From: Saccharopolyspora gloriosae
GTDB lineage: Bacteria > Actinomycetota > Actinomycetes > Mycobacteriales > Pseudonocardiaceae
Direction of reading: 5' to 3'
Assembly: GCF_014203325.1 (NCBI RefSeq)
Contig: NZ_JACHIV010000001.1
Coordinates: forward strand, 6,573,501 to 6,637,500
Length of the DNA: 64,000 bases
Of the stretch, positions 57,834 through 64,000 are shown in pieces. Position 1 is the first letter of the stretch, and each line of letters starts with the position of its first letter. A program made the translations under genes and the position numbers. The notes beneath the pieces are model-generated. The model was not told the origin of the DNA. It saw only the letters and a list, made by a program, of their open reading frames with translations, and did not search any database.

Positions 57834-60185
57834 TCAGCTCTCGGGCTTGTCCTGGTCCGGGAGCGGGGTGCCGGTCGGTTCGGCGTCGGTGCCGACGTCG
57901 GCCTTGCCGTTCGCCTCGGCCTCGCCGCCGGTCTCGGGCTTGCCGTCGGTCGCGGCTTCGCCGTCGGTGGCGGGTTCGGCGACCGGGGCGGATGCGCCGT
58001 CGCCGCCGCGCTTCACCGACGACAGCAGCAGCTGCGCCACGTCGAGGACCTCGACGTCCTCCGACGCCGCGCCTTCGTTCTGGCGGGCGGTGAGGCCGTC
58101 GTTGAGCATCACGCGGCAGAACGGGCAACCCGTCGCGATCTTCTGGGGCGCGGTGCCCAGCGCCTCGTCGACGCGCTCCACGTTGATGCGCTTGCCGGTC
58201 TTCTCCTCCATCCACATGCGGGCGCCGCCGGCGCCGCAGCACATGGAGCGGTCGCCGTGGCGCGGCATCTCGCGGAAGTTCGCACCGGAGGCGCCGACCA
58301 GGTCGCGCGGCGGCGTGTAGACCTTGTTGTGCCTGCCCAGGAAGCAGGGGTCGTGGTAGGTCACGTCCTCGGCGACCGGGGCGACCGGGGTGAGGCGCTT
58401 CTCGCGGACCAGCTTGTTCAGCAGCTGCGTGTGGTGCACGACCTCGAAGTTCCCGCCGAGCTGCGAGTACTCGTTGGCGAGGCTGTTGAAGCAGTGCGCG
58501 CAGGTCGCGACGATCTTGCGCTTGCCGGGCTCGCGGCCCTCGAAGACCGAGTTCAGCGTCTCGACGTTCTGCTGGGCGAGCATCTGGAACAGGAACTCGT
58601 TGCCCGCGCGGCGCGCCGGGTCGCCGGTGCAGGTCTCCTCGCCGCCGAGCACCGTGTACTTCACGCCCGCCATGTGCAGCAGCTCGGACACGGCGCGAGT
58701 GGTCTTCTTCGCGCGGTCCTCGAAGGCACCGGCGCAGCCGACCCAGAACACGTACTCGGTGTCCTCGTCGAGCTCACCGTCGAAGACGGGGACCTCGAAG
58801 TCCAGCTCCTCGGTCCAGGCCAGCCGGTCCTTGGCGTTCTGGCCCCACGGGTTGCCCTTGTTCTCCAGGTTCTTGAACATCCCGCCGAGCTCGGTGGGGA
58901 AGTTCGACTCGATCAGCACCTGGTAGCGGCGCATGTCGACGATGTGGTCGACGTGCTCGATGTCCACCGGGCACTGCTCGACGCAGGCGCCGCAGTTGGT
59001 GCAGCCCCAGAGGACCTCGGGGTCGATGACGCCCATTTCCTCGGGGCCGCCGACCAGCGGGCGCTCGGCCTCGGCCAGCGCGAGGGCGTTGATGCCCGCC
59101 AGCTTCTCCTCGGCGCCGTCACCGGTGATGCCGACCTCGTCGCCGGCCATGTCCTTGCTGCCACCGGCGAGCAGGTACGGGGCCTTGGCGTAGGCGTGGT
59201 CGCGCAGCGACGTGACCAGCAGCTTCGGCGACAGCGGCTTCGCGGTGTTCCACGCGGGGCACTGGGACTGGCAGCGACCGCACTCGGTGCAGGTCGTGAA
59301 GTCCAGCCAGCCCTTCCACTTGAAGTCCTCGACCTTGCCGACGCCGAACACGTCGGTGTCGGGGTCGGCTTCTTCGAAGTCGAGCTCCTTGCCGCCGGAC
59401 ATCATCGGCTGCAGCGCGCCCAGCGCGCGGCCGTCGCCGACCTCGCGCTTGAAGTAGATGTTGAAGAACGCGGTGAACCGGTGCCACGCCACGCCCATCG
59501 TGATGTTCGAGGCGATGACGATGACCCAGATCATCGCGGACAGGATCTTGAACCCGGCGAACAGGGAGATCGCGGCGGTGCTCGAAGGCAGGACGCTGCC
59601 GAGCGCGTAGGTCAGCGGGGAGGACCACAGCGGCGCCTCGAACAGGTCGGACGCCTGCTTGAACGCGCGCAGGCCCATGATGCCGAAGCCTTCGAGGACC
59701 ACGACGGCCTCGACGAAGTACGCCTGGCCGAAGTTGGAGCCCTGGAACCGCGAGACGCGGCCCGCGCGGCGCGGGTGGTTGAGCTGGCGCACGGCGATCA
59801 GCCAGAAGCCGCCGAGCACCGTGGTGATGCCGAGCAGTTCGACGATCAGGTTCCACGGGCCGAACCAGCTCAGGACCGGGGTTTCGAAGGTGGGGACGAA
59901 GACCTCGAAGTAGGCCTCCAGCACGCTCAGGCTCAGGCCGCCGAAGCCGACCATGACGAACCAGTGGGCCACGCCGACGTGGCCCCACTTGAGCATCTTG
60001 GTGTGGCCCAGGACCTCCTTGAGCATGTTCCCGAACCGCGCCCCGAAGGGGCCACGCCTGGTCGGGTCGGGTTGTCCGAGACGGATGGACGAGATCATCC
60101 GCCGCACGGTCTTGGTGACCATGACCACCGCGACGGCCGTGACGGCCAGGCAGATCAGGCCCAGGACCAGCTGCAGAGCACCCAT
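57834..60185 (-). CDS. membrane-bound Fe-S reductase (heterodisulfide-reductase-like)
   Basis: A 783-residue protein. The first 250 residues have about five membrane spans (a DsrM/NarI-like cytochrome-type domain). Two 4Fe-4S clusters follow: CTECGRCQSQCPAWNTAKPL and CTNCGACVEQCPVDIEH. The last third carries two CCG domains (VGCAG...CTGD, TCAHCFN, HDPCFLGRHN, CCGAGGARMW) and an Ala/Glu-rich tail. This is the actinobacterial family of M. tuberculosis Rv0338c, an essential redox protein. ATG 60185 was preferred over 60200 because GGAGG lies 9 nt before it. Confidence 0.9.
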   Translation of the reverse strand: MGALQLVLGLICLAVTAVAVVMVTKTVRRMISSIRLGQPDPTRRGPFGARFGNMLKEVLGHTKMLKWGHVGVAHWFVMVGFGGLSLSVLEAYFEVFVPTFETPVLSWFGPWNLIVELLGITTVLGGFWLIAVRQLNHPRRAGRVSRFQGSNFGQAYFVEAVVVLEGFGIMGLRAFKQASDLFEAPLWSSPLTYALGSVLPSSTAAISLFAGFKILSAMIWVIVIASNITMGVAWHRFTAFFNIYFKREVGDGRALGALQPMMSGGKELDFEEADPDTDVFGVGKVEDFKWKGWLDFTTCTECGRCQSQCPAWNTAKPLSPKLLVTSLRDHAYAKAPYLLAGGSKDMAGDEVGITGDGAEEKLAGINALALAEAERPLVGGPEEMGVIDPEVLWGCTNCGACVEQCPVDIEHVDHIVDMRRYQVLIESNFPTELGGMFKNLENKGNPWGQNAKDRLAWTEELDFEVPVFDGELDEDTEYVFWVGCAGAFEDRAKKTTRAVSELLHMAGVKYTVLGGEETCTGDPARRAGNEFLFQMLAQQNVETLNSVFEGREPGKRKIVATCAHCFNSLANEYSQLGGNFEVVHHTQLLNKLVREKRLTPVAPVAEDVTYHDPCFLGRHNKVYTPPRDLVGASGANFREMPRHGDRSMCCGAGGARMWMEEKTGKRINVERVDEALGTAPQKIATGCPFCRVMLNDGLTARQNEGAASEDVEVLDVAQLLLSSVKRGGDGASAPVAEPATDGEAATDGKPETGGEAEANGKADVGTDAEPTGTPLPDQDKPES

Positions 60186-60236
60186 GCTCGCGGCCTCCAT
60201 GTTCGGGGGTTGTCCGTTTGAGGAGCGTACGCCTTA

Positions 60237-60250
60237 TTACTAGCCGGTAA
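60237..60250. promoter_or_regulatory. palindromic operator candidate TTACTAGCCGGTAA
   Basis: TTAC-N6-GTAA lies 52 bp upstream of the Fe-S reductase start, in the divergent region with the GAP-family gene. It resembles operators of TetR/GntR-type regulators of lipid metabolism. A possible -10, TACGCT on the minus strand, lies just downstream toward the gene. Confidence 0.4.
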
Positions 60251-60382
60251 CCAGCGGGGCTACGCCGTGGTGGGAACAGGGGGTGATTCTGCGCAACGGC
60301 TACCGGAAAAACTAGTTGGCCACTCGCCCCACTTTCTGTTGTACGATCGCCCAGGTTTCTGGTTCCGAGCCTGGGGGCGGGC

Positions 60383-61060
60383 ATGTCGTCATTACTGGGG
60401 TTCTACGGGTTGTCCCTGCTGGACGCGCTCAACCCGTCCGCGTTGGCGGTCACCTTGTTCCTGCTGCTGCGGGGCGGTCCATTCCGGACTCGGGTGCTGA
60501 CCTACGTCGGTGCGATTTTCACCACTTACCTCCTGCTCGGGGTGTTGATCTACTTCGGGCTGGACGGATTCCTGCGCATCGCCGACTCCGCGGTCGCCGA
60601 ACGAGTCGGGTACGCGCTGGCCGCGCTCGGCGGTTCGGCGATGCTGCTCTACGCGCTGTTCCCGCCGGAATCGGCCAAGCGCGGACCGCGGCTGCCGAAG
60701 ATTCCCGAGCACCTGCCGCTGGGCGTGGTCTTCGGGGTCGGCGTGACCATCACGATCGCCGAGTTCAGCACCGCGTTGCCCTACCTCGGGGCGCTGGGCA
60801 TCCTGCGCGGTTTCACCTCGGACGCGCTGGTCGCGCTGCCGCTGCTGGCGAGCTACGTCGCGATCTTCGTGCTGCCGCCGCTGCTGCTCATGGTCGGTTT
60901 CGGGAGGTTCGAAGGTGCGCTGCGCCCGCGGATGCGGCGGTGGCTGGACAAGCGGGCGGAGAAGAAGGACGACACGTGGCTCTGGCTGCTCGGGATCGTC
61001 GGGTTCGTGCTCGCGAGCCGCGGGGTGAAGTACTACCTCGGCGTGTTCGGGCTCGGTTGA
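60383..61060 (+). CDS. GAP-family (Sap-like) membrane protein
   Basis: A 225-residue six-span protein. The opening LGFYGLSLLDALNPSALAVT is typical of the GAP family (related to Gap, which moves glycopeptidolipids or sulfolipid in mycobacteria). A central cytoplasmic loop, PPESAKRGPRLPKIPEHLPL, and VTITIAEFSTALPYLGALGI follow, ending in LASRGVKYYLGVFGLG. GGGGGCGGG precedes ATG 60383; TACGAT at 60342-60347 is a possible -10. It may export a lipid; the substrate is unknown. Confidence 0.8.
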   Translation: MSSLLGFYGLSLLDALNPSALAVTLFLLLRGGPFRTRVLTYVGAIFTTYLLLGVLIYFGLDGFLRIADSAVAERVGYALAALGGSAMLLYALFPPESAKRGPRLPKIPEHLPLGVVFGVGVTITIAEFSTALPYLGALGILRGFTSDALVALPLLASYVAIFVLPPLLLMVGFGRFEGALRPRMRRWLDKRAEKKDDTWLWLLGIVGFVLASRGVKYYLGVFGLG

Positions 61061-61168
61061 GGGTTGATCGACGAGCCCTCCGGAGGCGGGTTCTCCGCGT
61101 ATTCTCGGAGTTCTCTCGTGGAGTCGGCGGCAGGCCGGTCGCGACCTCATCGAGCACAGGGGGAAGAG

Positions 61169-61648
61169 ATGGATGACGCCGAGCGCCCGGTGGTGCGGGC
61201 TTCCGACGCCGACCGCGAGCGGGTGGCCGAGCTGCTGCGGGCGGCGTTCGACGAAGGCCGGCTCGGGCTCGCCGAGTACGACGAGCGGGTCCGGGACGCC
61301 TACGGGGCCGTCACGCAGGCCGATCTGGTGCCGCTGACCGCCGACCTGCCTGCCGTCGCGCCCGCTCCGGTGGTCGAGCCCGAGCGGGCTCCTGCCGAGC
61401 GGTCCCGCTGGCGCGGGATGGAGAAGCAGTGGCGGGAATGGGCCCAGGTCTCGTTCCTGCTGGTCGGGATCTGGCTGGTGATCTCGTTGGCGACCGGCGC
61501 GCCGATCTTCTTCTTCCCGATCTTCCCGATGGGGATCTGGGGCGTGGTGCTCGCCTCCCAGGCGCTGTTCGGCGACTCCGACGACGCCGATGAGGACGAG
61601 GACCCCGACGGCCTGGAGGGCTCCGGACGGGGTGAGCTCGGACGCTGA
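61169..61648 (+). CDS. DUF1707 domain protein with membrane helices
   Basis: A 159-residue protein. The DUF1707 SHOCT-like domain occupies residues 8-60 (VRASDADRERVAELLRAAFD, EGRLGLAEYDERVRDAY). After a Pro/Ala linker come two membrane segments (about 92-110 and 113-130) and an acidic tail. Such proteins are common in actinobacteria and of unknown function. GGGGGAAGAG directly precedes ATG 61169. Confidence 0.85.
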   Translation: MDDAERPVVRASDADRERVAELLRAAFDEGRLGLAEYDERVRDAYGAVTQADLVPLTADLPAVAPAPVVEPERAPAERSRWRGMEKQWREWAQVSFLLVGIWLVISLATGAPIFFFPIFPMGIWGVVLASQALFGDSDDADEDEDPDGLEGSGRGELGR

Positions 61649-61654
61649 ACGGTC

Positions 61655-61685
61655 TTGCCGCAAGCGCGTGGAACTCACGTATCCT
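61655..61685 (+). promoter_or_regulatory. promoter of the SMR efflux operon
   Basis: TTGCCG (61655-61660), a 19-bp spacer and TATCCT (61680-61685), 49 bp before the SMR start codon. The TetR gene that follows probably represses here, but no obvious palindrome overlaps the promoter. Confidence 0.5.
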
Positions 61686-61733
61686 GGGACAACAACTAGG
61701 ACACACGTTCAGGTTTCTCGCGAGGAGGTTCAG

Positions 61734-62057
61734 GTGGCGTACCTGATGCTGGTGTTGGCCATCTGCTCCGAAGTGGTGGGCACCGTGTCGCTGAAGCTCT
61801 CCGAAGGGTTCAGCAAGCCGCTGCCGTCGGTGCTGGTCGTGCTCGGCTACGGCGCCGCGTTCGCCGCGCTCGGGATCGTGCTCAAGATGGGCCTGCCGGT
61901 CGGCGTCGTCTACGCGATCTGGTCCGGCGCGGGCGTCGCGCTCATCGCGCTCATCGGTGCGGCGTTCCTCGGCGAGAGCATCACCGCCGTGCAGCTCGGC
62001 GGCCTCGCGCTGATCATCGGCGGTGTCGTGACGCTCGAAATGGGCGGTGCGCATTGA
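61734..62057 (+). CDS. small multidrug resistance (SMR) efflux protein
   Basis: A 107-residue protein with four membrane helices. The conserved Glu of helix 1 is in AICSEVVGTVSLKLSEGF, helix 2 is Gly/Leu-rich, helix 3 has VGVVYAIWSGAGVALIALIG with the conserved Trp, and the end reads GGVVTLEMG. It exports cationic compounds or guanidinium as a dual-topology dimer. GTG 61734 follows GAGGAGG at 6 nt. It overlaps the TetR gene by 4 bp (TTGA). Confidence 0.93.
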   Translation: MAYLMLVLAICSEVVGTVSLKLSEGFSKPLPSVLVVLGYGAAFAALGIVLKMGLPVGVVYAIWSGAGVALIALIGAAFLGESITAVQLGGLALIIGGVVTLEMGGAH

Positions 62058-62659
62058 CCGCGGAACCCGCCGACGGGCGCCTCGCGAAGGGTGAGCGGCG
62101 CCGCCGCGCCATCCTCGACGCCACCGCCCGCGTCGTGGAGCGCGACGGGGTGGCCGGGGTCAGCCACCGCGCGATAGCCCGGGAGGCCGAGGTGCCGCCC
62201 GCGTCGATCGCCTACTACTTCGCCGGGATCGACGACCTGCTGGTGGCGACGCTGCTGGAGAGCGTGGAGCTGCTCATCGCGGACGTCGCCCGGATGCGCG
62301 AGGACACCCCGGAGGACGGGCGGGCGTGGGCGCGCACCATCGCCGAGAACCTGGCGATCATGATCAACGAACGGCGCGGCCGCACCATCGCGGAGTACGA
62401 GCTGTACCTGCTCGCCGCCCGCAGGCCCGCGCTGCGCCCCGCCGCGCGCCGGTGGATCGAGGTCGCGACGGGCGAGATCAACGAGGGGCGCGGCGCCGAC
62501 GCGGGCGTGGTCAAGGCGTTGTTCGCCGCGATCGACGGACTGCTGATGCAGGCCCTCATCGCCGACGAGCCCCCGGTCGCGGCGGACTTCGAGCCCGCGC
62601 TGCACTTCCTGCTGCAGCCCCTGTCGTACCTGCGGGAGGTCGGCGAGGTCACGGGCTGA
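62054..62659 (+). CDS. TetR family transcriptional regulator
   Basis: A 201-residue repressor. HTH at about 18-62: RRRAILDATARVVERDGVAG, SHRAIAREAEVPPASIAYYF. The C-terminal ligand domain is helical with EYELYLLAARRPALRPAAR in the middle. The start is a TTG at 62054 overlapping the SMR stop, the only in-frame start before the HTH. Co-transcription with the pump implies autoregulation and control of the pump. Confidence 0.9.
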   Translation: MTAEPADGRLAKGERRRRAILDATARVVERDGVAGVSHRAIAREAEVPPASIAYYFAGIDDLLVATLLESVELLIADVARMREDTPEDGRAWARTIAENLAIMINERRGRTIAEYELYLLAARRPALRPAARRWIEVATGEINEGRGADAGVVKALFAAIDGLLMQALIADEPPVAADFEPALHFLLQPLSYLREVGEVTG

Positions 62660-62741
62660 CCAGGATCGCGGCCATCTCGGTGCCGGACGGTGATCGCGGC
62701 CGCTACCGTGCGGAGGCGCAGTCCAACTAGGGGGAACGAGC

Positions 62742-64000
<1,259 letters not shown>

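Noticed and set aside
61686-61733. Guanidine riboswitch before the SMR pump
   Set aside because: The leader is under 50 nt and I could not find paired ACGR-loop hairpins or other guanidine-aptamer landmarks.

Overview
The window is high-GC actinobacterial chromosome, most likely from the Pseudonocardiales and possibly a Saccharopolyspora relative. The main clues are very high third-position GC, frequent GTG starts, a heterotetrameric bkd-type dehydrogenase, an Scr1-like XRE regulator paired with DUF397, several leaderless promoters with a -10 of the type TANNNT placed 6-8 nt before the start codon, and a dnaK gene preceded by HspR (HAIR) operators. The genus is inference. About 60 protein genes, one tRNA-Gly(CCC), a dozen intrinsic-terminator hairpins and several repeat families can be supported.

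Layout. 0-8 kb: a small secreted protein, a small hypothetical gene, the branched-chain 2-oxoacid dehydrogenase operon (E1alpha-E1beta-E2, minus strand), a GPP34-family protein, an M20 peptidase and a 58-residue PspC protein. 8-12 kb: a secreted endonuclease/phosphatase-fold hydrolase and a polar amino-acid ABC transporter (binding protein, permease, ATPase). 12-21 kb: a large beta-helix membrane protein, a secreted SGNH hydrolase, and a ROK repressor divergent from a sugar ABC operon that has no ATPase of its own. 21-28 kb: a tyrosine phosphatase, GTP-dependent PEP carboxykinase, a calcium-loop protein, a quinone-oxidoreductase-like enzyme and a dynamin-like GTPase. 28-31 kb: a second dynamin-like GTPase with a GrpE-like gene and a tiny membrane protein. 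31-38 kb: a histidine kinase, a GT39 membrane glycosyltransferase and a LuxR-type regulator, then a HAD phosphatase and an ABC exporter. 38-44 kb: universal stress protein, trmB, a degenerate orphan ABC ATPase and a complete NarL-type two-component pair. 44-50 kb: an SAH/MTA-deaminase-like amidohydrolase, a DJ-1/PfpI protein, a BBE-type flavin oxidase, an HdeD-like protein, a GtrA protein, a flavoprotein, a VOC protein and tRNA-Gly. 50-54 kb: dcd, a sugar-porter MFS transporter and an epoxide hydrolase. 54-58 kb is an accessory patch: XRE regulator, tandem DUF397 protein, Uma2-like nuclease, a small secreted protein, and a toxin-antitoxin-like pair with a frameshifted PIN gene lying between two 58-bp copies of one terminator. 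58-64 kb: a large membrane Fe-S reductase, a GAP-family protein, a DUF1707 protein, an SMR efflux pump with its TetR repressor, a DUF4097 protein and the beginning of dnaK.

The most unusual observation is an interspersed hairpin element present four times (near 14.6, 26.1, 38.1 and 43.7 kb). Its core is nearly invariant, but a 7-bp segment of its outer stem differs in every copy while remaining complementary, so the two arms have changed together. Other points of interest are the terminator duplication around the toxin-antitoxin pair, the frameshift at a GC-dinucleotide run in its toxin gene, the dynamin/GrpE-like cluster, and an ABC ATPase whose nucleotide-binding motifs have decayed together.
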